A stretch of 64,000 nt of DNA from Acidobacteriota bacterium (lineage in GTDB: Bacteria > Acidobacteriota > Terriglobia > Acidiferrales > UBA7541), in NCBI GenBank assembly GCA_013287135.1, contig JABDEK010000015.1, forward strand, positions 1-64,000. The letters are read 5' to 3'. Below, in pieces: positions 18,532-27,101 of this stretch. Position 1 is the stretch's first letter; each line of letters starts with the position of its first letter. A model generated the notes under the pieces. The model was not told the DNA's origin, did no database searches, and saw only the letters and a list, made by a program, of their open reading frames with translations. Made by a program: the position numbers and the translations under genes.

Positions 18532-19362
18532 ATGGACGCTCCCGCCATTGAAACACAAGGCTTGACGCGCCGTTTTGGTGACCTGGTCGCCGTAGCGGAC
18601 GTGAACTTGTCCGTCGCTCCAGGCCAATTCTTCGGTTTTCTCGGCCCCAATGGCGCAGGCAAATCCACCACCATCAAAATGCTTACCGGTTTGCTCTCGG
18701 CGAGCTCCGGAAGAATTCAAATACTTGGCCTCGATCTCGGGCGAAATCCTGTGGACGTTAAACGCCAGATCGGCGTGGTGCCCGAAGGCATGGCTTTGTT
18801 CGGCCGTCTAACTGGCGCCGAATATCTGAATTTTGTTGGCTGCATGTATGGCCTCGACCGGGAAACTGCTGGCAAGCGCACCGCCGAACTTCTCGATTTC
18901 ATGCAGCTTGCCGATCAGCCGAAAACTCTTGTCACTGACTACTCCCACGGTATGCAAAAGAAACTAGCGATGGCCGGCGCCGTCATCCATGGCCCCAGAG
19001 TTCTTTTTCTCGATGAGCCATTCGAAGGTGTGGACGCTATTGCATCGGGCACACTCAAGGCCATGCTTCAACGCATGATCGCTCGCGGCGCCACGATTTT
19101 CCTCACCTCGCACGTGCTTGAAATTGTCGAGCGTCTTTGTAGTCACCTTGCCATCATCCATCGCGGCCGATTGGTGGCCCAAGGCTCCCTCGAAGAACTG
19201 CGCGCTGGAGTGGAGGCGCAAGCCGCCGCGGCTTTAGCGGGTACATCGCCTGGTGAATCCGCCGTGCCTGCGCCGGGAGAAAAACTTACCCTCGAGGAAA
19301 TTTTCCTTCGCATCGTGGGCGGCACACGCGGCGCCGAGCAGGAATTGTCATGGCTGGGCTGA
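18532..19362 (+). CDS. ABC transporter ATP-binding protein
   Basis: A 276-residue nucleotide-binding protein. Walker A is GPNGAGKST with Lys44; the signature region is YSHGMQKK, a variant of LSGGQ seen in ABC-2-type exporters; Walker B is RVLFLDEP, followed by the switch His in LTSHVLEIVERL. The C-terminal 30 residues form an extension ending EEIFLRIVGG, as in Nod/ABC-2 exporters. It overlaps the next gene (membrane partner) by 13 bases. The pair probably exports a lipid, peptide or polysaccharide; substrate unknown. Confidence 0.92.
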   Translation: MDAPAIETQGLTRRFGDLVAVADVNLSVAPGQFFGFLGPNGAGKSTTIKMLTGLLSASSGRIQILGLDLGRNPVDVKRQIGVVPEGMALFGRLTGAEYLNFVGCMYGLDRETAGKRTAELLDFMQLADQPKTLVTDYSHGMQKKLAMAGAVIHGPRVLFLDEPFEGVDAIASGTLKAMLQRMIARGATIFLTSHVLEIVERLCSHLAIIHRGRLVAQGSLEELRAGVEAQAAAALAGTSPGESAVPAPGEKLTLEEIFLRIVGGTRGAEQELSWLG

Positions 19363-21014
19363 GTTCTTCTCCCGACATGCGCGGTCAACTCGGCGCCGTC
19401 GCTCGCGTTCGCTTTCAACTTTTCGTCAACGGGTTGCGCACCATTCGCGGGCGGCTTGAAGTAGTCGCTCGCGGGATAATGTTTTTGATGTTTGGAGCTG
19501 CTGGCCTGGGAGGCTCGTTCGGTCTGGGCGTGGCTGCTTGGTACTTTGTCTCACATGGGAACGTGGAGTGGATCGCAATTCTTCTCTGGGTTGTGTTCTT
19601 GTTCTGGCAGCTTTTCCCGCTGATGGCATCGGCATTTAGCGAAAATGTGGATTCGTCGAATTTGCTGCGGTTTCCTCTCTCTTTTCCATCCTACTTTTTA
19701 ATCCGTTTGGTGTACGGATCTTTGGACCCCTCCACCATCATAGGTTGTCTCTGGCTGCTCGGTCTGACTATTGGCGTCGGTATTGCTCAGCCCAGTCTCT
19801 TCTTCTGGGCCGCTCTAGTTCTTTTTGTATTCGCGATATTCAACGTTCTTCTGGCCCGTATGATTTTCGCCTGGATCGAACGGTGGTTGGCTCAACGCCG
19901 CACGCGCGAAATTCTGGGCGCGGTTTTTTTCATTTTCATTATCTGTTTCCAGTTCATCGGCCCGCTCATGTCTCGGTATGGCGAACACCGGCATCCCGAC
20001 GCCTCCAGAGTCACCGCGCAGGCTTTGCCTTACGAGCGTGCGCTACCGCCGGGCTTAGCCGCCGCCGCGATTGCCAGAGCGGTGAAAGGCGCATTTGCGC
20101 CAGCGCTCGGCGCGTTCGCTCTCGAATCCGTTTATGCGCTGGCAGTTCTCTGGCTGCTCAACGTTCGGCTTCGAGCGCAATACACTGGAGAGAATCTCAG
20201 TGAAACGGCAGCCCGCAAAACTTCACCGAAAGAAAAAAACGCTCTCCGCCTCAGTTGGAACATATCGGGCGTTCCCGGTCCGGTTGCAGCGATGCTCGAA
20301 AAAGAAGTTCATTACCTTTCGCGCAGCGGACCGATGTTGTTCACCTTTATCATGCCCGTGGTTATTCTTTTGATTTTTCGTCTAGGTCCGGCGGGAACGT
20401 CGGCACGGCAGAGCAATTTTCTATCGCACGCCCCGGACTTGGCGTTTCCCGTCGGCGCGGCGTATGCCTTACTGATCCTGACGAACCTGGTTTACAACTG
20501 CTTTGGAGCGGATGCCGTGGGCATGCAGTTCTATTATGTCTGCCCGGTCAGGTTCCGCGAAATCTTGATGGGCAAAAATCTCACCCATGCCCTCTTGCTC
20601 GCCTGTGAGGTCGTCATGGTCTGGTTTGCGGTATGTTTCATGTTCCATCCGCCGGCCGTGGATGTAACTCTCGCCACCGTCACCGGCGTGGCCTTCGCGC
20701 TTCTTCTGAATTTAACTGCGGGGAACCTGCTTTCAATTTACACGCCGAAGAAAATTGACTACGGAGCCTTCGGGAAACAGCGCGCGTCAACCGCTACCGT
20801 CTTTGCCAGCTTAGGCATTCAATTCGCAGTATTCGGGCTGGCTGCCGTTACACTCTTGATCGCCAGGGTATTCGGAAGAATCTGGCTGGCAGCTTTCATT
20901 TTTCTGATTCTCGCTGGTGTCGCGGCAATCGCTTATGCCCTGGTCCTGAAACGCGTTGACCGGGTTGCTCTCGATCGTCGGGATGCAATACTCGCGGAGC
21001 TTAGCCGCGCATGA
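19350..21014 (+). CDS. ABC exporter membrane subunit, ABC-2-like
   Basis: A 554-residue polytopic protein with about twelve hydrophobic segments, matching large permease subunits of ABC-2-type exporters in Acidobacteria-like genomes. The long central loop (about residues 210-320) is hydrophilic and has EKEVHYLSRSGPMLFT, a pattern seen before the second membrane half. The start ATG at 19350 overlaps the ATPase gene by 13 bases, which indicates translational coupling. No catalytic motif; the transporter role rests on hydropathy and context. Confidence 0.75.
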   Translation: MAGLSSSPDMRGQLGAVARVRFQLFVNGLRTIRGRLEVVARGIMFLMFGAAGLGGSFGLGVAAWYFVSHGNVEWIAILLWVVFLFWQLFPLMASAFSENVDSSNLLRFPLSFPSYFLIRLVYGSLDPSTIIGCLWLLGLTIGVGIAQPSLFFWAALVLFVFAIFNVLLARMIFAWIERWLAQRRTREILGAVFFIFIICFQFIGPLMSRYGEHRHPDASRVTAQALPYERALPPGLAAAAIARAVKGAFAPALGAFALESVYALAVLWLLNVRLRAQYTGENLSETAARKTSPKEKNALRLSWNISGVPGPVAAMLEKEVHYLSRSGPMLFTFIMPVVILLIFRLGPAGTSARQSNFLSHAPDLAFPVGAAYALLILTNLVYNCFGADAVGMQFYYVCPVRFREILMGKNLTHALLLACEVVMVWFAVCFMFHPPAVDVTLATVTGVAFALLLNLTAGNLLSIYTPKKIDYGAFGKQRASTATVFASLGIQFAVFGLAAVTLLIARVFGRIWLAAFIFLILAGVAAIAYALVLKRVDRVALDRRDAILAELSRA

Positions 21015-21042
21015 TCTATCTTTGCCGGGGCCAAGGAGCCGT

Positions 21043-23322
21043 ATGAAACGCCTGTTTTTTGTCGCTTCATTCTCTTTTTTGTTCGTTTTGAATCTTTCAA
21101 ATCCTGAGCCGACTCACGCGCAAGCGAGTCAATCTCTGAATTCCGCGAGACTTCCGAACGAAACCGAGCATTCCCTGAAAAGCTTCGTTGCTACACCTGC
21201 GATTTCCGGATATGAAAACGAACTCGCTGAAGAAATTCGGGCAGAAATTTCGCCGTTCCATCCGAAGACGGACAATCTTGGTGACGTGATCGTCACCATC
21301 GGCTCCGGTGCGCCGAATCGCCTGCTCGTTACACCAATCGACGAACCCGGGTTCGTCGTTAGCGGAATTACTGAAGACGGTTATTTGCGTGTACAACGCC
21401 TTCCGCAATCCGGCCTGCCTTCTATTTTCAACGAACTGTATTCTGCCCAACCGGTCAGGATCAGAAACGCGAACGGAAAATGGATGGATGCGGTAGTCGC
21501 GGGTCTTTCCGTGCATCTTCAGGGCGCGCGCACCAACCCGCCAAAATCTTCTGATCTTGAGAATATGTACATAGACATCGGCGCAACCTCCAGCGCTGAA
21601 GTTCGCAAAGCGGGCATTGCCGTTCTCGATCCAATTGCGATCAATCGCCAGCCAATTGAACTCGGCTACGACAAAATGGCCGGCGCGTCCATCGGTGATC
21701 GGTTTGGCGCAGCTGCACTTGTCGATTTTCTTCGTCAGATCGATCCGTCGAAGTTGAAGGGAACGCTGACGATTGCTTTCGTAGTCCAGCAATGGTCTGG
21801 CGCTCGCGGGCTGCAACGCATTTTGAGCACGATGAAGCCGGATGAAATGATTTATGTTGGTCGGCTCACTCCCGGCGGCGCTGTGGCGGGGTCGGAGAGC
21901 ATGCATAGAGCGCCACGGCGGGAACCCGGCAGTGGAATTCTTATCGGGCTTGAGGAAACCAACGGGACGCCGGCTGGTCTCGCCGCCGAACTGAAGCAAC
22001 TCGCCGATACCAACAAGGCACCGATTAATACCGATTTCTCCGCGTCTCCGATTCCGCGAAGTTATCTTTCGCTGCCGGCCATGCCTGCGAAATGGGCTCA
22101 CTTGGGGATTGCCACGGATTGGTCGAATACGCCGAGCGAATTGATCGACAGTGCGGATCTCGCGAGTTTAGAAAATCTGCTGCAACTCTACGCGCTGGGA
22201 AACGTTAGCCCTACTCCGTCTGCAGCCGTCAGCCATGGCTCGTCTCACCGTGATTTGGGACCTGTTTCCAATCCGCCATCAACAGAAGAAATTTTGCGTC
22301 GCCTGACAGAGAGTTATGGAGTCAGTTATCACGAAGGCCCGGTCCGAGAGTGGGTGAAACAGCTTCTGCCGAAATGGGCTCAACCTCAAACCGACGAAGC
22401 AGGAAACTTGATCTTGCGGCTTGGCACGGCCACAGCTGGAATCAAGACACCGAGCCTTTTGGTTGTCGCGCACATGGATGAAATCGGTTTCGAAGTTAAA
22501 TCCATTTCGAAAGACGGCCGCCTGGAAGTCGAATGGCGCGGAAGCGGGGAATTAAGCTTTTTTGCCGGGCATCCGGCCCTGGTGCACAACGCAAACGGTG
22601 ACTATGGCGCCATCGCCGAACTCCCGAATGGTTGGGACGGACCAAAGTTTGAATGGCCGCATGAACCCGAGAAAGCTATCCGCCTGGACGTTGGCGCCCG
22701 CACCATCGACGAAGCGGAAAAACTAGGCATCAAGGTCGGTGACTCAGTCACCATTCCAAAAACATATCGAAACCTTCTAGGCGCACGTGCAAACGGCCGG
22801 AGTTTTGATGACCGTGTCGGCGACACAGCGCTGATCTCTGCCGTCTGGGCGCTGGGCGGTCCGCTGAAAGACCGCGATGTAACGTTTGTTTGGTCCACCG
22901 GTGAGGAAGAAGGACTTGTCGGAGCAGCCGCCCTCGCAAAGCGACTGGCGGCCGAAGGCCACGTGCCGGATTACGTTTTCGCCGTCGATACCTTTGTAAG
23001 TTCCGATTCACCGATCGAATCAAAGCGCTTCGCCGACGCCGAAATCGGCAAGGGTTTCGTCATACGTGCTGTCGATAATTCAAACATCGTGCCTTCCGAT
23101 TTAGTGCAGAAAGTAAGCAAGCTTGCGGGCGCAAATCAGATTCCGGTGCAGTACGGCGTAACGGGCGGAGGCAACGATGGCTCAGCTTTCGTGCGTTATG
23201 GCTCGTTAGATATCGCGCTCGGCTGGCCCTTGCGCTACTCACATTCTCCCGCTGAAGTGATCGACACACATGACGTGGATTCGCTTGCTCGCATCATTAC
23301 GGTAATCGCAAAATCCTGGTAG
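21043..23322 (+). CDS. Secreted double M42-type aminopeptidase (inactive N half, intact C half)
   Basis: About 759 residues from the ATG at 21043, chosen because AAGGAG lies 6-7 bases upstream and a signal peptide follows (cleavage near residue 26). The protein has two tandem M42/M28-like halves. The C half has every metal and catalytic residue expected: His477 in VAHMDEIGF, Asp590 in SFDDRVG, Glu621-Glu622 in GEEEG, Asp649 in AVDTFVSSD and His734 in RYSHSPAEV. In the N half the matching places are Pro98 (TPIDEPGF), Gly in SIGDRFG, and QQW instead of EE, so it cannot bind two metals. It probably removes N-terminal residues from peptides in the periplasm; the N half may be a structural or substrate-binding domain. 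Confidence 0.88.
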   Translation: MKRLFFVASFSFLFVLNLSNPEPTHAQASQSLNSARLPNETEHSLKSFVATPAISGYENELAEEIRAEISPFHPKTDNLGDVIVTIGSGAPNRLLVTPIDEPGFVVSGITEDGYLRVQRLPQSGLPSIFNELYSAQPVRIRNANGKWMDAVVAGLSVHLQGARTNPPKSSDLENMYIDIGATSSAEVRKAGIAVLDPIAINRQPIELGYDKMAGASIGDRFGAAALVDFLRQIDPSKLKGTLTIAFVVQQWSGARGLQRILSTMKPDEMIYVGRLTPGGAVAGSESMHRAPRREPGSGILIGLEETNGTPAGLAAELKQLADTNKAPINTDFSASPIPRSYLSLPAMPAKWAHLGIATDWSNTPSELIDSADLASLENLLQLYALGNVSPTPSAAVSHGSSHRDLGPVSNPPSTEEILRRLTESYGVSYHEGPVREWVKQLLPKWAQPQTDEAGNLILRLGTATAGIKTPSLLVVAHMDEIGFEVKSISKDGRLEVEWRGSGELSFFAGHPALVHNANGDYGAIAELPNGWDGPKFEWPHEPEKAIRLDVGARTIDEAEKLGIKVGDSVTIPKTYRNLLGARANGRSFDDRVGDTALISAVWALGGPLKDRDVTFVWSTGEEEGLVGAAALAKRLAAEGHVPDYVFAVDTFVSSDSPIESKRFADAEIGKGFVIRAVDNSNIVPSDLVQKVSKLAGANQIPVQYGVTGGGNDGSAFVRYGSLDIALGWPLRYSHSPAEVIDTHDVDSLARIITVIAKSW

Positions 23323-23390
23323 CTCGCAATAGCAACGAAGTCTCCCAGTCCTGTTCGGTGTCCCAACCGCGGGACAATTTGTACCTCTGC

Positions 23391-23396
23391 TATAAT
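23391..23396 (+). promoter_or_regulatory. Extended -10 promoter, likely leaderless transcript
   Basis: TATAAT preceded by TGC, a full extended -10 (TGnTATAAT). The predicted transcription start falls about 7-8 bases downstream, at or next to the GTG start at 23404, and there is no ribosome site upstream of that GTG. Confidence 0.5.
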
Positions 23397-23403
23397 TTCG
23401 CGC

Positions 23404-24060
23404 GTGAGCACGCCCAGCCCAAGCTTCAAATCACCTCGCCATATCGTGGTCGAAGGTCCCATACGTGTCGGCAAATCTACTCTTGCGAAAGTGTTGGCCG
23501 AACAGCTTCACGCCCGCCGAATCTTCGACTGCGAGGACAATCCGTTCCTGGCTGATTTTTACAACGAGAAAAGCGGCGCAGCCTTCCGCGCTCAAATGTA
23601 CTTTCTCCATGAGCGCTATCGACGCCTCTCTCAAATTCAGTCCCAGGATACCGCGGGGCCCATCGTCAGCGATTTTCTGTTCGAACGCGACAAAATTTTT
23701 GCCTACCTCAATCTCGATAATGAAGAGCTGAAGCTTTACGAGCGTTATTTCGATATGCTTGCATCGTCAATTCCCCCGCCCGACCTCGTCATTTATTTAC
23801 AAGCGAAGCCGGATGTTCTGCTGAAGCGAGTTTCGAAGAAAGGCGATCCTGCTGAGACGCAAATTTCCTCTGAATACTTGGAAGCGGTAGCTAATGCCTA
23901 CGAGCATTTCTTTTTTCGCTACTCAGCCTCGAATCTGCTCGTTGTGGATACTTCGGAAATTGATTTTGTCGAGCGCAATCAGGATTTACAGGAACTTCTC
24001 CGGCGTCTCCGCCAACCCGTAAAAGGCACGCAATATTTCCTGCCACTTGGCCAAAGCTAG
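23404..24060 (+). CDS. Deoxynucleoside kinase family protein
   Basis: A 218-residue P-loop kinase. The P-loop is VVEGPIRVGKSTLA; the DRx-like motif is SDFLFERDKIFA, and the Arg-rich lid is LLKRVSKKGDPAE. This is the pattern of deoxyguanosine/deoxyadenosine-type kinases, which phosphorylate deoxynucleosides in salvage. The start is a GTG with no Shine-Dalgarno sequence and an extended -10 just upstream, so a leaderless transcript is likely. It sits alone between peptidase genes. Confidence 0.85.
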   Translation: MSTPSPSFKSPRHIVVEGPIRVGKSTLAKVLAEQLHARRIFDCEDNPFLADFYNEKSGAAFRAQMYFLHERYRRLSQIQSQDTAGPIVSDFLFERDKIFAYLNLDNEELKLYERYFDMLASSIPPPDLVIYLQAKPDVLLKRVSKKGDPAETQISSEYLEAVANAYEHFFFRYSASNLLVVDTSEIDFVERNQDLQELLRRLRQPVKGTQYFLPLGQS

Positions 24061-24110
24061 AGAAAATTCGGTTTCTTGGCTTTTCGAAAATATCTGTGAA
24101 GAAAAGGGGG

Positions 24111-24146
24111 CCGGGACAAGATCACCCGCCAGTGACCTCATCCCGG
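24111..24146 (-). terminator. Possible terminator hairpin for the TPR gene
   Basis: Arms CCGGGA (24111-24116) and TCCCGG (24141-24146) with an inner TCAC/GTGA pair. Read on the minus strand it is followed by CCCCCTTTTC, a weak T-rich tail, about 50 bases after the end of the TPR gene. Confidence 0.3.
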
Positions 24147-24192
24147 GTACGGCAAGCAGGAGAGCTTTAGCGCCTAGATTTAACTCTTCTTG

Positions 24193-24678
24193 CTAGGCTG
24201 CTTTATGTGGTCCACTCAAACGGTGGCGCAATTTTCCCAACCGCGCGTTGATGGGATGGCTGCGGTGCAAGAACGTCAGCACAGGCGGACGGCGCATTCC
24301 AATTTTTTCCAGCGCTCTGCGAATTCGAAAATCGCGTCCTGCGGATACCAACCCTTTTTCCAGCGTTTGAATGGCTTCCGGAGTCCTTCCCGCCTGGTAG
24401 TAAACCTCCGCCAGGTTCAAGTACAATTGCGCGTGGTTGTGCTTCATGCCCAGCGCTTCCCGGCATAGGCTCTCACCGTCTCCGAAACGTTTCTCGGAAA
24501 GCGCGGCCAGCAATCCTGTGTAGGAAAGGTAAAACGGGTTCTTGGGAGCGATTCCAAGGGCGCGCCGGGCGTGCTGAAGCGCTTCGTCTGCATGGCCGTC
24601 GCGAAGGTTTTTCAAGCATTCCTTAAAATCATTCATTCCAGCGTCTGCAGGGGAGGTAGTTCCGATCCAGTGGGACAT
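24193..24678 (-). CDS. Small TPR repeat protein
   Basis: A 161-residue protein with about three tetratricopeptide repeats between residues 15 and 125 (HADEALQHARRALGIAPKN, AQLYLNLAEVYYQAGRTPEA). No signal peptide or membrane helix. The C-terminal 35 residues are basic. A GAAGGAG ribosome site lies just before the ATG. TPR proteins mediate protein contacts; the partner is unknown. Transcribed alone on the minus strand. Confidence 0.75.
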   Translation of the reverse strand: MSHWIGTTSPADAGMNDFKECLKNLRDGHADEALQHARRALGIAPKNPFYLSYTGLLAALSEKRFGDGESLCREALGMKHNHAQLYLNLAEVYYQAGRTPEAIQTLEKGLVSAGRDFRIRRALEKIGMRRPPVLTFLHRSHPINARLGKLRHRLSGPHKAA

Positions 24679-24877
24679 AGGCTCCTTCTTCGCCTCGTTG
24701 AATACTCGCGAGGCAATGGTTGGAGACTACATTCCACATCGATCGATGGAAATAGAACGCCCGAACAGTTTTAGGGCTAGAACCCTTACTGTCCACATAG
24801 ACAGGCAAAAAAAAGGCAATCCGGCGGGCTATAAATTCCTTCTTCGGTTACCCGGCACGCACCAGATTTCAGGGATT

Positions 24878-26965
24878 TTAGTGTGAAGTTTGCAGGTACT
24901 GATTGAACCAATTCACTGCCCGTTCAATCACATCGCGACTGTGCGCTGGATCGGCGAACTGGTGACCTTCGTGTGGATAAATAACGAATTGTGTCGGCAC
25001 ACCAAGTGTTCTTAACGCATGCCAGAATTCGTACGACTGCGGAGGCGGGCATTCTCCATCGCTATCGCCAACTAGCAACAGCGTTGGCGTCTTCACATTC
25101 TTGATGAATGTAATGGGTGAGCTCTTCGCATACACCGCAGGATCGTCATAAACAGTGGCGCCGAAAAAAGGGGTCATCCACTGGTCAATTTTGTTCTCGC
25201 CGTAGTAACTTAGCCAGTCCGAAAGTCCTGCGCCCGCCACCGCAGCCCGGAACCGGTTCGTCTGCGTTACTCCCCACATAGTCATGTATCCGCCGTAACT
25301 CCAACCTGTAAGCCCAATGCGGTCTGGATCAATGGGCGCGGATTTTATGGCTTCATCCACTCCCGCCATAATGTCGCGGAAATCGCTGTAGCCAAAATCC
25401 TTCACATTCGCTGCCGTAAACTTTTCGCCTTGTCCATAACTCCCCCGCGGGTTTGGTTGCAATACGAAGTAACCCTGCGAAGGCAGCGCGAGCACGTAGT
25501 CCCAGCGCGTAGGCCACACCGGGGTGACGGCCCACGACGGCCCGCCGTGCACCCGCACTATAAGCGGATATTTTTTGGCTGGATCAAAATCGCTCGGATA
25601 GGTCAGCCAACCCTGCACTTTTCCGGCGTCAGTGTTCCAATGCAGGCTCACGGACTTGCCCCACGCCGGTCGCAACGCGTCATTTCGATGCGTGATCTGT
25701 TTCCACCCGCCCGATTTTCCGGCCCAAACCTCTGGCGGCTTATCGAACGACTGTTGAACAAACGCTAACGTGTTGCCATCAGTTGAAAATGAGAACTGCA
25801 TCCCGAAATCACCGGACAGAATGGAGCCTTCTAAAAATATGTCGTGTGTATTTCCAACGGCTCCGCCCGTGCTGATTTCGTGGATCGCGGTCGTGCCGTC
25901 AACATATTCGGCAATCAGAATTTTTTTGGAATCTTGAGTCCAGGTAAGCCAGCTCGCGGTAGCCGCCCTATTCGGAGTCAGATTTTGTGCTTTTCCCCCC
26001 GCTTCGGGTACAAGGTAAACATCCCCGCCGACAATCGGCTCATCACTCATCAGGCCGCCAATGAACGCGATTGTCTTCCCGTCAGGCGACCACTTCGGAA
26101 CGCCGATCTGCATTCCAGGTTTTGCGATAACGTCCGCCATTGCGCCTGAGTTCTCATCAATCGTGAACAATCCGGCGATGTACCAGTTGTCGTCACCGTT
26201 GCCGTGCGCCGCGGTAACTACGAGGTGCTTGCTGTCCGGAGCCCAATCGAATTCGTACACATACATATCCGCAGGTGAAATTTGCCGCACCTTCGCGGTA
26301 GCAGGATCTACCATGGTCAATCGCTGCTCGAGAAATTCCTCGGAGACCACACCTTCATCCGGAATTTCAGCCACCAAAGGTCCGGCTGGGCGTGTGGCGT
26401 TCTCGGTAAAAAGCAGCGCAATCGTCTTACCATCTGGCGACCAAGCCGGGCTCGCGAGAAAGCCTTTCAGATGTGACGATTGTTTCGCGCTGCCATCCGC
26501 AACATTCGCCACAAAGAGCTGAAGTTGCCCGCTCGTCGCGGCGTCAGACAAAAACGCAATTCTCTTGCCGTCGGGCGACCACGCAATGTCGTGTTCTTCA
26601 TGCGCCACTTTACCGTCGTCTGCCGTAATTCGCTTGGCGGCGGCAGGCGTCTTCAAATCCGCAACGTAAATCGCTGAATCGGACGATGGCATTCCACCAG
26701 GGCCGGGGAGTGACTCAACCCACGCCACCAATTGCCCGTCCGCAGAGACCTCCGCTTGCTGAAAAGTTCGTACGCCAAACATCACCTTCATCGCGTCGTC
26801 GAGCGATTTTGCGTTCGGAGAACTTGGCCCATCCGTTGCGTTCTGCGCAGATTCAACAGGCGCACCCATCGCGATCGACGCCAACAGCAAGCCCAAAAAT
26901 AAAACAGCTCCTCGCACTTTTCTTCCAACTGGAATTGCCTTATCGGCCCGCAAATATTCGCTCAT
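24878..26965 (-). CDS. Secreted S9 family peptidase (prolyl oligopeptidase type)
   Basis: About 695 residues from the ATG at 26965, which has AGAGGA at good spacing; earlier in-frame starts lack one. A signal peptide follows (core AVLFLGLLLASIAMG). Residues about 60-430 form a WD40-like beta-propeller (repeats such as WSPDGKRIAFLSD). The C-terminal alpha/beta-hydrolase has nucleophile Ser in GWSYGGYM, Asp in VGDSDGECPP and His in PHEGHQF. It should cleave dipeptides or acyl-amino acids from small peptides in the periplasm. It is divergent from the amidohydrolase gene, with about 135 bases between starts. Confidence 0.92.
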   Translation of the reverse strand: MSEYLRADKAIPVGRKVRGAVLFLGLLLASIAMGAPVESAQNATDGPSSPNAKSLDDAMKVMFGVRTFQQAEVSADGQLVAWVESLPGPGGMPSSDSAIYVADLKTPAAAKRITADDGKVAHEEHDIAWSPDGKRIAFLSDAATSGQLQLFVANVADGSAKQSSHLKGFLASPAWSPDGKTIALLFTENATRPAGPLVAEIPDEGVVSEEFLEQRLTMVDPATAKVRQISPADMYVYEFDWAPDSKHLVVTAAHGNGDDNWYIAGLFTIDENSGAMADVIAKPGMQIGVPKWSPDGKTIAFIGGLMSDEPIVGGDVYLVPEAGGKAQNLTPNRAATASWLTWTQDSKKILIAEYVDGTTAIHEISTGGAVGNTHDIFLEGSILSGDFGMQFSFSTDGNTLAFVQQSFDKPPEVWAGKSGGWKQITHRNDALRPAWGKSVSLHWNTDAGKVQGWLTYPSDFDPAKKYPLIVRVHGGPSWAVTPVWPTRWDYVLALPSQGYFVLQPNPRGSYGQGEKFTAANVKDFGYSDFRDIMAGVDEAIKSAPIDPDRIGLTGWSYGGYMTMWGVTQTNRFRAAVAGAGLSDWLSYYGENKIDQWMTPFFGATVYDDPAVYAKSSPITFIKNVKTPTLLLVGDSDGECPPPQSYEFWHALRTLGVPTQFVIYPHEGHQFADPAHSRDVIERAVNWFNQYLQTSH

Positions 26966-27101
26966 GGTTCCTCTTTTAGACGCCGCCATGTTGCGCGGTC
27001 GCCGCGACAAAATCAAGTCACCACCGAAGCTTTCCTCTGTTTCTTACCTTGCGGACGGACCATGGTGCGGATATTCTCGCTTGCGAATCGGAGACAACCT
27101 T

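Noticed and set aside
21097-22101. Long open frame antisense to the M42 fusion gene
   Set aside because: It lies fully inside a well-supported gene, shows no recognisable domain, and comes from codon bias in high-GC DNA.
24775-24877. T-rich stretch after the S9 gene (minus strand) as a terminator
   Set aside because: There is a poly-T run but no clear stem immediately before it.
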